64,000 nt of DNA, from positions 310,001 through 374,000 of the forward strand of contig CAVTJP010000005.1 of the NCBI GenBank assembly GCA_963735085.1, written 5' to 3'. The translations under genes were made by a program, and so were the position numbers. Under the pieces are notes generated by a model. That model did not search any database, was not told the origin of the DNA, and saw only the letters and a program-made list of their open reading frames with translations. Shown piece by piece: positions 53,038 through 61,410 of this stretch (position 1 is the stretch's first letter; each line of letters opens with the position of its first letter). The stretch is from DATJGR01 sp963735085. Its GTDB lineage: Bacteria; Pseudomonadota; Gammaproteobacteria; Pseudomonadales; Azotimanducaceae.

Positions 53038-54202
53038 AAACGGTCGGAGGGGTTTTGGGTTCGAACCGAAGCGATTCGCAGCGAATGTGTTGGGAGTTCG
53101 CACCGTGCGCGACTTCGAACGCATGCCGCAGCCGCATGAGTTCAGACGCGCGTGCGTCTGAATTCATCCGACCCAGACGCGCGACACTCGCGTAAAACCC
53201 GGGCCAGGACTCCTCGCTTTGCGCAAACAGTTGTGCAAACGCAGTTCTGAGCTCGTGGTATGCAGCCAGTGGCACGAGTCGAGCATTGTTGGGAGTTCCA
53301 ACAAACAGGTCATGATCGCCCAGGACGCCTTCATTCGAGAGGTAGCATCGTTGCGCTGCTGCGTAAAGATCCGTCTTCAACAGACTCATCGCGACCGCGT
53401 TGTAGGGCTGATCGTAGAGGCGCTGCAACTCGTCACGCCAACTCAGTGCGAAGGCAACGAAGCGATCCGACTGTTGCCAGCGCAGCATCACGCGCGAAGC
53501 CCCGGCTTCATCTCGACTGGCGTGCAGCCACGCCAGCACCCCGCGCCGCGCGACAAACTCCGCAAATCCCTCGTTGAATGGCGTATCACCGGATACGAAA
53601 ACCCTGGCGTGTGCGAGTTCGTGGAAGATCAGTTCGGCAAGGTCCGCATCGGGCCACGACACGAATGTCGAGAGTACCGGATCGTTGAACCACCCTAGCG
53701 TGGAGTAGGCTGCAACGCCGGCAACGATCACATCCCTTTGCGCTGCCATCAAGCGCTGCGAGTAGCGCTCCGCGTCGCGCTGATGGAAGTAGCCGCGATA
53801 CGATGCGCAGCCCACCACCGGGTAGCACCAACGCAACGGCCTCGTGGAGAACTCCGGCGTCGCGAAGACGTTCCATACGACGTCTTCGCGGTCGATCCGA
53901 ACGAAGCTCGCGTAACTCTTACCCGGTTCGAGCGCCAAATTGTCCTTCGCAAAGTGCAACAAACGATCCACAAGCAGCAAACGGTCCCTCAATCTGGGGT
54001 CTGTTTGCTTGGAAGCAATCAGTTCGGCCGTGGGACGGCGCGCATGCACAATCGACCACTGCCCCGACGCGGCCTGCCAATAAAACCCAAGCGTTTCGCA
54101 CGAAGCGGCAAAAAGCCCAAGCGTGCAGAGGACGCACGCGCGTACCCAGACGCCGTGGCAGCGCCGCTCGATGCCGCTACGCTGGTACTGCGTGGGGCTC
54201 AT
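53018..54202 (-). CDS. Putative zinc aminopeptidase, DUF2265 lipoprotein
   Basis: A 394-residue envelope protein. The signal ACVLCTLGLFAASC ends in a lipobox-like Cys, followed by ETLGFYWQAASGQ, the beginning typical of DUF2265. The metal site is HELAH in LIFHELAHARVF, with ESFAEF-like Glu in FNEGFAEFVARRG. The Asp-rich, aromatic fold is that of predicted secreted aminopeptidases of this family. Start ATG 54202 is chosen for the MSPTQYQ beginning; the frame is open further. It starts 26 bases from a divergent acyltransferase gene. Confidence 0.85.
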   Translation of the reverse strand: MSPTQYQRSGIERRCHGVWVRACVLCTLGLFAASCETLGFYWQAASGQWSIVHARRPTAELIASKQTDPRLRDRLLLVDRLLHFAKDNLALEPGKSYASFVRIDREDVVWNVFATPEFSTRPLRWCYPVVGCASYRGYFHQRDAERYSQRLMAAQRDVIVAGVAAYSTLGWFNDPVLSTFVSWPDADLAELIFHELAHARVFVSGDTPFNEGFAEFVARRGVLAWLHASRDEAGASRVMLRWQQSDRFVAFALSWRDELQRLYDQPYNAVAMSLLKTDLYAAAQRCYLSNEGVLGDHDLFVGTPNNARLVPLAAYHELRTAFAQLFAQSEESWPGFYASVARLGRMNSDARASELMRLRHAFEVAHGANSQHIRCESLRFEPKTPPTVYARQNH

Positions 54203-54228
54203 ATGATAAGAACTCCGACCGATGATCG

Positions 54229-55131
54229 ATGGCTCGCGACGCGATGACGATACTGAGAGGCTTGGCGGCAATGCTGTTCATGGCGGTCAACACGATCATC
54301 TGTTGCGTGCCAATCTATCTGCTTGCTCTGCCGCGGGCACTGATTCCGATTCCGCGAGTTCGGGTCATCATCGGGGCAGGCATGACACGAGTCGTCGATG
54401 CGTGGGTCGGCGCCAACCGCCTGATGTTGAAGGCCCTGTCTGTCACGAACGTCCTCGTTACGATGCAACTCGACGAACCCCTGAGCCGCGATAGCTGGTA
54501 CGTCGTAATCTCGAACCACCAAAGCTGGTCGGACATCCTGGTGTTGCAGGACACATTCCTTGGGCGAATCCCACCGCTGAAATTCTTTGTCAAACAACAG
54601 TTGATCTGGATCCCCTTCCTCGGAATTGCGATGTGGTTGCTGGGCTTCCCATATGTGCGGCGCTACAGTCGCGAGGCACTTGCGCGTGAGCCCGGTCTGC
54701 GCCGTCATGATCAGCAGACGACGCAGCGCGCGAGCGAGACCTTCAAGCACCATCCGACCAGCGTGCTGAATTTTATGGAAGGAACACGCTTCTCTCGATC
54801 AAAACACGAGTTTCAGCAATCTAAGTACAACAATCTGCTGATGCCGAAGACGGGTGGTTTCGGCTACGTGATCGCCGCGCTTGGCGACCGCGTGCAGCAC
54901 ATCCTCGATGTCACGATCGTGTACCCGAACGCTGCACCCACATTCTGGGAATTCATTTCGGGGCAGTGTCCCGATGTGCACGTCGAAATCTCCAGTCGGG
55001 TCGCGCCGACCGCATTGAGCGGAACGCACCATGAACTGCCCTCTCTGGCCCGCGAAGCATTGCATAACTGGGTCGACGAACTCTGGTCACAAAAAGACCG
55101 CCGCATCGACGAATTGCGTAAAGTGATCTGA
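54229..55131 (+). CDS. Lysophospholipid acyltransferase (YihG-like)
   Basis: A 300-residue membrane-bound acyltransferase of the PlsC/LPLAT fold. Acyl-transfer motif NHQSWSD (NHxxxxD), FVKQQLIWIPFLG, and the substrate motif FMEGTRFS (EGTR) are intact. Its N-terminal membrane helix and the EGTRF motif together with the RYSREALAR region are typical of YihG, an inner-membrane enzyme that acylates lysophosphatidic acid or related lipids. Start ATG 54229; a second ATG 15 bases later is possible. Confidence 0.9.
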   Translation: MARDAMTILRGLAAMLFMAVNTIICCVPIYLLALPRALIPIPRVRVIIGAGMTRVVDAWVGANRLMLKALSVTNVLVTMQLDEPLSRDSWYVVISNHQSWSDILVLQDTFLGRIPPLKFFVKQQLIWIPFLGIAMWLLGFPYVRRYSREALAREPGLRRHDQQTTQRASETFKHHPTSVLNFMEGTRFSRSKHEFQQSKYNNLLMPKTGGFGYVIAALGDRVQHILDVTIVYPNAAPTFWEFISGQCPDVHVEISSRVAPTALSGTHHELPSLAREALHNWVDELWSQKDRRIDELRKVI

Positions 55132-55156
55132 AGCGGTCCCACCCGAAGTAGACAAC

Positions 55157-56947
55157 ATGTACGACGACTACTATCGATTCAAGCAGAAGCCATTCTCGAT
55201 CGCGCCTGATCCCGCGTTCTTGTACCTGAGCGAACGCCACCGGGAAGCGTTGGCGCATCTGATGTACGGATTGCGAACCGACGGCGGCTTTGTCCTGATC
55301 ACCGGCGAGGTCGGAACCGGCAAAACTACATTGATTCGCAGTTTGATCGATGAAGTGCCAGACGATCTCGACGTCGCATTTGTATTGAACCCACGCCTGA
55401 CGGTCAATGAACTACTGGAAACGTTGTGCGAGGAATTGGGGATCCCCGAACGAAACGACGCGGCAACTACCAACAAGCACCTCATCGACCGACTCAACAA
55501 ACATCTGCTACGGATTCATGCGCTCGGCCGGAGCACGGTGGTCATCATCGACGAAGCACAGAATCTTTCACCGGCGGTACTCGAACAAATACGGCTACTG
55601 ACCAATCTGGAGACCAACGAACGCAAGTTGGTGCGGATCATCCTGTTGGGACAGCCCGAACTTGCGGAAATGCTCGACCGCAGGGAAATGCGTCAGTTAG
55701 TCCAGAGAGTCACCGCCCGCTACCACCTCGCCGCACTCACGAAAGACGACACCCGCGCGTATATTGCGCACCGCCTGTCGTTAGCAGGCGGGAACCCACA
55801 TCTGTTCACGCGTAGCGCGGCGCATGAGAGCTATCGACTCAGCCGCGGCATCCCTCGCCTCATCAACGTCGTCGCCGATCGCGCATTGCTGGGAGCCTAC
55901 GTCGAGGGCCGGCCCAGAGTCACCGCGCGTATCGTCCGCAAAGCCGCGCGCGAGGCATTCGGTCAACAGGCCTGGCTCAGGCCGCGACTCTGGGTGAGCG
56001 CGGCGGCGGCACTGGCATTGTTGGTGATCGGTGGTGCGTGGGCACTGTGGAATCACAATCCGGATTGGCATGCATCGCCAATCGCGACATCGGACAGGGA
56101 TCACACTTCGACCCCGAATGAAGCACCTACCGGCAACCTGGCTGCAACGGCTTCACCGAATAATGCATCACCGGAAATTGGCGCGGCGTCGGAAGTGGTT
56201 GCAACCGCCGCCGCTAAATCGGCGGTGGCGGCTGAACAAACGACTGACGCGCAGCTGGATTCAGCACCCGTTTCGGTAAAAGCCGTCGCGGCGACTGTGC
56301 CCGATGGTCCGGTGCTTCCGACCACCTCTGTCGACTCATTATCTCGCCCGGTTGGAGTCACGGGGCCGGACTCGCAGCGCGACGCTTATGCAGCAGTCTT
56401 CAAACGGTGGAATGCGCCGTTCAAGCCAGATGACATACCATGCGATCAGGCGCCGGGTGTCGGCCTGCAGTGCCTGAAACTCAACGGAACATGGCGCGAC
56501 GTCGAGCGTCTCGACCAACCCGTTGTCATAGAACTCTGGGACGACGGCGCAACACCGTACTATGCCGCCATCATCGGTCATCGCGACAACAACATCACAC
56601 TCACGCTTGGCAGTGCAGAGATCCAAACTACTCCAGAGCAACTCGCCAACCATTGGTACGGCAGCTACATCGTGTTGTGGCAGATGCCTCCGGATTACCG
56701 CGGCAATCTGCAGGTCGGTGACGAGGGCCCGTCGGTCGCTTGGCTGCGCGAGCGTCTCGCCTCCACGCTGAGCATCGATCTGCGCGCGTCGAACCCGGCC
56801 CGATTTGACGATGCGTTGCAGGCAGCGCTGATACATTTCCAACGCGAAAACGGCATGGTGCCGGACGGAGTTGCAGGTCCGATGACATGGATTGCTATGA
56901 ACGCGACCGGGGCAAACTCGGCACCACGCTTGAGCACCGGCACCTGA
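55157..56947 (+). CDS. gspA: GspA/ExeA-like ATPase with C-terminal peptidoglycan-binding domain
   Basis: A 596-residue protein. Residues 1-265 are the ExeA/MSHA-biogenesis-type AAA ATPase: the start YRFKQKPFSIAPDPAFLYLS, Walker A GEVGTGKTT and Walker B VVIIDEAQ. A membrane helix lies at about 276-296 (LWVSAAAALALLVIGGAWALW). A long Ala/Thr/Pro-rich linker follows. The C-terminal 80 residues are a PG_binding_1 domain (LQVGDEGPSVAWLRERL, FQRENGMVPDGVAG). In type II secretion it opens the peptidoglycan for the outer-membrane secretin. No other gsp gene is in the window apart from gspB. Confidence 0.9.
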   Translation: MYDDYYRFKQKPFSIAPDPAFLYLSERHREALAHLMYGLRTDGGFVLITGEVGTGKTTLIRSLIDEVPDDLDVAFVLNPRLTVNELLETLCEELGIPERNDAATTNKHLIDRLNKHLLRIHALGRSTVVIIDEAQNLSPAVLEQIRLLTNLETNERKLVRIILLGQPELAEMLDRREMRQLVQRVTARYHLAALTKDDTRAYIAHRLSLAGGNPHLFTRSAAHESYRLSRGIPRLINVVADRALLGAYVEGRPRVTARIVRKAAREAFGQQAWLRPRLWVSAAAALALLVIGGAWALWNHNPDWHASPIATSDRDHTSTPNEAPTGNLAATASPNNASPEIGAASEVVATAAAKSAVAAEQTTDAQLDSAPVSVKAVAATVPDGPVLPTTSVDSLSRPVGVTGPDSQRDAYAAVFKRWNAPFKPDDIPCDQAPGVGLQCLKLNGTWRDVERLDQPVVIELWDDGATPYYAAIIGHRDNNITLTLGSAEIQTTPEQLANHWYGSYIVLWQMPPDYRGNLQVGDEGPSVAWLRERLASTLSIDLRASNPARFDDALQAALIHFQRENGMVPDGVAGPMTWIAMNATGANSAPRLSTGT

Positions 56948-56949
56948 CG

Positions 56950-57564
56950 ATGTCATACATTCTCGATGCGTTGAAAAAATCCGAGGCCGAGCGGAGCCGC
57001 GGCACGGTTCCGCCACTGCTGGTCCCATCCCAGACGCCACTCAGATCTTCGCTTGTGGTCTGGGTTGCACTCGGCGTACTAGTCGTCAATGCATGCCTGG
57101 TTGCGGCATGGATGTTCTGGCCCAGAATACCGATTCCAGCAAACAGCACCGCGCCGCCCATCGCCGCGGCTGCGCCGGGCGCTGTTACCGCTGCTCCCAG
57201 GCGCGTCGAGCAGTCGCGCGTCATCGCGCCTTTGCAGGCAACCGTCATTGCGCCTGAGAGCGCGCCGGTAAAGCCTGATCGTGCGCTGACACAATCCGTC
57301 GCCACTCAAATCCAACCGCAACCGGGCATGAGCGCACAGGACGGCGAGCCAGACGAACAATCACTAGCACAGCGATTCCCCTTCTCCACGCATGTATACG
57401 CCGATGATCCTTCGATGCGTGCTGTGACAATGAACGGAAAGCGCTTTGTCGAAGGCGACACCATCAGTCCTGGGGTCACGCTGAAGGAGATCACCGAGTC
57501 CGGTGTGGTACTCGATATCAATGGGCGCACCGTCCAGCTAGACGTCTTGCAGGATTGGCGATGA
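56950..57564 (+). CDS. gspB: General secretion pathway protein B
   Basis: A 204-residue inner-membrane protein. MSYILDALKKSEAERSRG at the N-terminus is the classic GspB signature, a membrane helix follows (LVVWVALGVLVVNACLVAAW), then a Pro/Ala-rich periplasmic linker and a C-terminal PDZ-like/GspB domain (ITESGVVLDINGRTVQLDVLQDW). It works with GspA to install the type II secretin. Start 56950 is 2 bases after the gspA stop. The pair is orphan here. Confidence 0.92.
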   Translation: MSYILDALKKSEAERSRGTVPPLLVPSQTPLRSSLVVWVALGVLVVNACLVAAWMFWPRIPIPANSTAPPIAAAAPGAVTAAPRRVEQSRVIAPLQATVIAPESAPVKPDRALTQSVATQIQPQPGMSAQDGEPDEQSLAQRFPFSTHVYADDPSMRAVTMNGKRFVEGDTISPGVTLKEITESGVVLDINGRTVQLDVLQDWR

Positions 57565-57583
57565 GCGCGCCCAGATCTTATCG

Positions 57584-59503
57584 CTACGGTGCCGCACGCG
57601 CATGGTGGTGCTCGATGGCGCCACGGGCACCCGCCGCGCCGGGGAAGCGCCCCTTCAGATAGCTGCCACTGGCGAGAAACACACTCACAATATCGACATC
57701 GATGAGTCCGGCGGCCGCCTCCTGGTTGAGAATCCGGAATGCCGTATCAATCGAGACCGCAGGCTTGTATGGGCGATCCATCGACGTCAGCGCATCGAAG
57801 ATGTCGCAAACGGCCATTACTTTGCTCGGCAACGGAATCTCATCGCCGCGGCGACCATCTGGGTAGCCGCTCCCATCCAGTTTCTCGTGATGCGCGCCGG
57901 CAATGAGCGGCACGCCCGATAACTCCGGTGGCCAAGGCAGCACCGCAAGGAACTCCCTAGTATGACTGACGTGCGCCTCGATTTCCCTGCGCTCGGATGG
58001 CGTCAAACTGCCGCGCCGTACCGACAACGCAAGTAGATCGTGGTCCGTTATGAGGTGGCCGGTGCGCCCATCGAACTCACCAAACTCAATCTGGCGGACC
58101 GCTTCTAGATGGCTGAACTCGCCCTCGGCGATGACGTTGGGGTTGTTGGCGAGCACAATAGCGGCGAAATAGTCATCGAGTCTCGACAGATCCCGGTTGA
58201 GGTCCTGCATGATCCGTCGTCTGGCAAGTTCGAACTCGGCGGGCTCGGTGTGCAGTACGACGAGTTCTCTCTCCAACGCCGCGCGACGCAAGCGCTCCTT
58301 CTGCAACTCAAAACGATAACGAATCACCTCGAGCCGCTCGTCCGTTAATTTGCTCGCCTTCACGAGCACGCTTTCACGCACACCGACCTTCCCAAAGTCG
58401 TGCAATAGCGCAGCGTAGCGAACCTCAGTCAAATGCTCCGTACTGATCGTCAGGTCCCTGAACCTTCCGATGCCAGACTGCGGAAGCGCCGTCAACAATG
58501 CCGTCGTCGTTTCAGCAACGCGAAACGAGTGACCGCTCGTCGATGGATCACGTTGTTCGATTGCCTTGACGGAGGCCTGAACAAAACTCTCGAACAACTG
58601 GCTGATCTGGCGCAGCAGATCATTTTTTTGAATCGCAACCGCGGCTTGACTGGCGACAGCGCGCAATAGATCAGTAACATCCTCGTCGAATGGTACGACG
58701 TCGAATCCATTGGGCGTTCGCTTAAGCCTATTGATGAACTGCAGAACCCCAATCACGCGCGCCTTGTGATCGCACATCGGCAGCACCAGCATTGATCGGG
58801 TCCTGTAACCCGCCTGTTCGTCGAATGAACGATTGAACGCGTATGGCTCGTCCGACGGGATCTGATAGGCGTCCGCAATGTTGAGTTCACCGCCGGTCAA
58901 CGCCACGTACCCTGACAGCGAATCAGTGGTCAGTGACAGGCGCGCTTCCTTGAAAGGAACCGATGCGGAGTCGTTCTGTGCGAGCTTGAAGTGCAGGCTT
59001 CGCACACCGCCCGACTCTTCCACGAGGTAGAGTGAGCCGGCATCGCATTCGGCTAACTGGCGCGCCTGTGTCAGCAGCAACTCCAACAATTGTTCAGGGT
59101 CGCGCTGCGCGGACAGCGCGATGCCGATATCCGCCAGTTGCCGTGACCGTCGGCGACGTACTGTCGCGTCTGCGCGGTCTAGGCGTGCAACATCGTGGAG
59201 TTCCCATACACGTCTCGCATGCGCCAACAACTTTTCGACGTGCACGTCCGATGCACCAGCAGGAAGTACGACGTCAGCGCTGATGACCTCCGTTGACGCG
59301 CCGATCGCAATCGCTTCGGGACACGCTACCCGCAACTCAGCCGCTTCGGTCTCGCTGCACGCGACGAATGCGGCCGCAGCGCCCCACCCAGATCGGTCAC
59401 CTTCCGTTGTATCGATCGTCCATCCCGCACGCAGTGCCATCGACAACAGACGATCATTGCGAGACGACAGATGCACCAATAGCGGTGTGTCGGCGCCTTC
59501 CAT
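57584..59503 (-). CDS. GAF and HD-GYP domain protein with a large insertion
   Basis: A 639-residue signalling enzyme. Residues 1-105 look like a degenerate receiver or unknown sensor domain; GAF about 118-292 (DAGSLYLVEESGG, SMLVLPMCDHKARVIGVLQFINR); HD core with LLHDFGKVGV (His368-Asp369) and HHEKLDGSGYPDG (538-550). The HD and GYP motifs are 170 residues apart, against about 60 in the family, because an insertion of roughly 105 charged residues follows SKLTDERLEVIRYRF. C-di-GMP phosphodiesterase activity is expected but untested. Convergent with gspB. Confidence 0.88.
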   Translation of the reverse strand: MEGADTPLLVHLSSRNDRLLSMALRAGWTIDTTEGDRSGWGAAAAFVACSETEAAELRVACPEAIAIGASTEVISADVVLPAGASDVHVEKLLAHARRVWELHDVARLDRADATVRRRRSRQLADIGIALSAQRDPEQLLELLLTQARQLAECDAGSLYLVEESGGVRSLHFKLAQNDSASVPFKEARLSLTTDSLSGYVALTGGELNIADAYQIPSDEPYAFNRSFDEQAGYRTRSMLVLPMCDHKARVIGVLQFINRLKRTPNGFDVVPFDEDVTDLLRAVASQAAVAIQKNDLLRQISQLFESFVQASVKAIEQRDPSTSGHSFRVAETTTALLTALPQSGIGRFRDLTISTEHLTEVRYAALLHDFGKVGVRESVLVKASKLTDERLEVIRYRFELQKERLRRAALERELVVLHTEPAEFELARRRIMQDLNRDLSRLDDYFAAIVLANNPNVIAEGEFSHLEAVRQIEFGEFDGRTGHLITDHDLLALSVRRGSLTPSERREIEAHVSHTREFLAVLPWPPELSGVPLIAGAHHEKLDGSGYPDGRRGDEIPLPSKVMAVCDIFDALTSMDRPYKPAVSIDTAFRILNQEAAAGLIDVDIVSVFLASGSYLKGRFPGAAGARGAIEHHHARAAP

Positions 59504-59643
59504 GGAAATACCGTCGAATCAGGTCCAGTTGCTAAGTATGCGCATTGATCAACCGACGAGCAGGCATCGGATCACAAATCGCTTACGCTCTGACCTATCT
59601 CTAGTCGGCCGCATCTAGTCTCGGGCGCGACGCTCCGACCGAA

Positions 59644-60384
59644 TCAAGGCGTCTTCGGCGCCGTGACACCGTCAACGCGCGTCTGAAGTTCGACCAATCG
59701 CGCGTTCATCTGGAGACGATATGCATCGATCGCCTCGATCGCCTTTTCGTTCGCAACGACGCGGCGGGTGAGTCCGGATTCAAGCCCGGCGACGCTTTGT
59801 CGAACAGCGTTCACCTGGTCACTGAGCTGCCGTTGTTGCGCTACGAGTTGGTTAACCTGCTGATCGACGCTGGCCAGTTGCTGCGCGATCGCAGTCTGCT
59901 GCGTAAGCGCCTGGTCCTGCCGCGAGTCGTTGCTCTTGAGATCCTTGATGATACTTTGCAGACTGCCAATACTCCCGTCGATAGTCTTGAGTTTGGTCTC
60001 GTCGTCCGAAAGCATCTGCCGATCACGCTTGTTCGCATCCCACAACTTGCGGACCTCTGACTCCCATCTCCCAAGCTTGGTCTGCACCTCGGAACCGGAT
60101 TCAGTCACGACCTGATCTGTCATCTGCGCGCGCTCTTCCAACGCTGAAAGGCGGTGATCGGCTTGGGCGAGCGTGCTTTGTGCCTTCGACAATTGCTGGT
60201 GTTGCGTTGCAATGAACCAACCGGAAGCAGCGAGTCCGACAACCAAAATTGCCATCAGCAGATTCATGCCGAGCCCGGAACCCGCAGCTTCGCTACGGGG
60301 CTTACCGCCGGTACGCCGATATCCCGCGGCATCATTCGGATCGGCGGAAATCTTGGGTGCCGAATTCGCGCGCGGCTGGGGCAT
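59644..60384 (-). CDS. Membrane-anchored coiled-coil protein
   Basis: A 246-residue protein. A basic, Pro-rich N-terminal segment is followed by one membrane helix (about 40-60; MNLLMAILVVGLAASGWFIA) and a long coiled coil through to the end (QLSKAQSTLAQADHRLSALEE, QQLASVDQQVNQLVAQQRQL). Presumably a periplasmic rod. No family named. The divergent-side gap 60385-60493 (109 bases) shows no clear promoter; gap 59504-59643 (140 bases) likewise nothing I can name. Confidence 0.75.
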   Translation of the reverse strand: MPQPRANSAPKISADPNDAAGYRRTGGKPRSEAAGSGLGMNLLMAILVVGLAASGWFIATQHQQLSKAQSTLAQADHRLSALEERAQMTDQVVTESGSEVQTKLGRWESEVRKLWDANKRDRQMLSDDETKLKTIDGSIGSLQSIIKDLKSNDSRQDQALTQQTAIAQQLASVDQQVNQLVAQQRQLSDQVNAVRQSVAGLESGLTRRVVANEKAIEAIDAYRLQMNARLVELQTRVDGVTAPKTP

Positions 60385-60493
60385 TCATCAATCCTACGGA
60401 AGAAGCCCGCGCAGTTTATCGACCCGGCACACGGCAGAACAGGGCCTCGCGTGCTGCGACGCCCTGTCTTTGAACAACGCAGCGAGCAGAGCG

Positions 60494-61156
60494 CTACAGC
60501 AGTTGAACCACGGCCCACAGCACGCCCGTCAGCACCAATCCGCTGACGATGACGCCGCGCACGCTTGCCATTGGGCCCGGTTTGCCGAAGATTGCGTTCA
60601 ATTGCAGTGCGGCAATGATGATCAAGGCAACGATCAGTGGCGTCTGTCTGCTGCTATCCTCCACCATACCGTGCGGCAAATGGGCGCTCGACCCCATGAA
60701 AAAAAGCAGCGGAATGGAGAATAACGTATTAGTCCGCGACGCGAGCCCAGCCTTCGGTCCCGCTGCTGCAGCTTCCGCTAACGCCTGTCCCCCTCCCTTA
60801 ACTTGCTCGTTCGACGCAATGAGAATCTTCTGATTTGGCCAGATGATCAGCCAGACGTTCAGGAACATCAGCGTGCCCATAGTCGCGCCGATTGTGATAT
60901 CCAGCGTCCAGCGGCCATGCATGTAACCAAGCAGATAAACGCCGGTTAGGAACGTGAACATCGCTCCCCAGCGAAAATACCATAGTGCACGCGGAACCAG
61001 CTTCGTGAACGCGTCGACGCGCGAACTCGCCTCAGCCTCTTTGAAGTATTCGCCCTGTATGAAGTTGAAGTAGTACAACAATCCGATCCAGGTGATACCA
61101 AACAGGAAGTGCCCCCAACGCGCCAGATAATCCAGCACAAAACCGATGTTATCCAT
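60494..61156 (-). CDS. PuuD-like urate oxidase N-terminal-domain membrane protein
   Basis: A 220-residue polytopic membrane protein of the urate-hydroxylase (PuuD) N-terminal family, PF06181-type. LARWGHFLFGITWIGLLYYFNFIQ and LVPRALWYFRWGAMFTFLTGVYLLGYMHG are typical, with conserved His for possible haem. True PuuD enzymes carry a C-terminal cytochrome c domain (CxxCH), which is absent here; no purine gene is nearby. Urate oxidation is therefore not assured. Confidence 0.82.
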   Translation of the reverse strand: MDNIGFVLDYLARWGHFLFGITWIGLLYYFNFIQGEYFKEAEASSRVDAFTKLVPRALWYFRWGAMFTFLTGVYLLGYMHGRWTLDITIGATMGTLMFLNVWLIIWPNQKILIASNEQVKGGGQALAEAAAAGPKAGLASRTNTLFSIPLLFFMGSSAHLPHGMVEDSSRQTPLIVALIIIAALQLNAIFGKPGPMASVRGVIVSGLVLTGVLWAVVQLL

Positions 61157-61187
61157 GCCAAACCCCTCCGCAGACGTTCTCTACAAT

Positions 61188-61210
61188 TGTTCTTCGATTT
61201 GTTCTTCGAA
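61188..61210. repeat. Two-copy direct repeat of 11 bases
   Basis: TTGTTCTTCGA occurs at 61188-61198 and again at 61200-61210, a 12-base period, just upstream of the PuuD-like gene start at 61156. It may be a regulator's tandem half-site or chance. The rest of the 254-base gap 61157-61410 holds the groEL terminator. Confidence 0.3.
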
Positions 61211-61330
61211 TCGCTTTCCGAATCGAGCATGCGACCCAGAAGAACCATTGTCCGACGCGGATCATAGCGCGCTGGTGCCGAACGGTCCAAGTGCTCAAGA
61301 AACGGTACTCAGGCGGCGCATCCAGAAAGC

Positions 61331-61356
61331 AGAAGCCCCGCAATTGCGGGGCTTCT
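61331..61356. terminator. Perfect palindrome acting as the groEL terminator
   Basis: AGAAGCCCCGCAA (61331-61343) and TTGCGGGGCTTCT (61344-61356) are exact reverse complements, giving a 13-base stem with a minimal loop. TTTGT follows on the plus strand and TGCTTTCTGG on the minus strand, so termination may work in both directions. It lies 55 bases after the groL stop. Confidence 0.75.
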
Positions 61357-61410
61357 TTGTCGATGCGTGCGACGCGCCGAGACGCGTCGCACATGAACGG
61401 GCGACCTGAT

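Noticed and set aside
61188..61210. Two 11-base repeats as the start of a CRISPR or phage array
   Set aside because: Only two copies, period 12, no spacers or cas genes.
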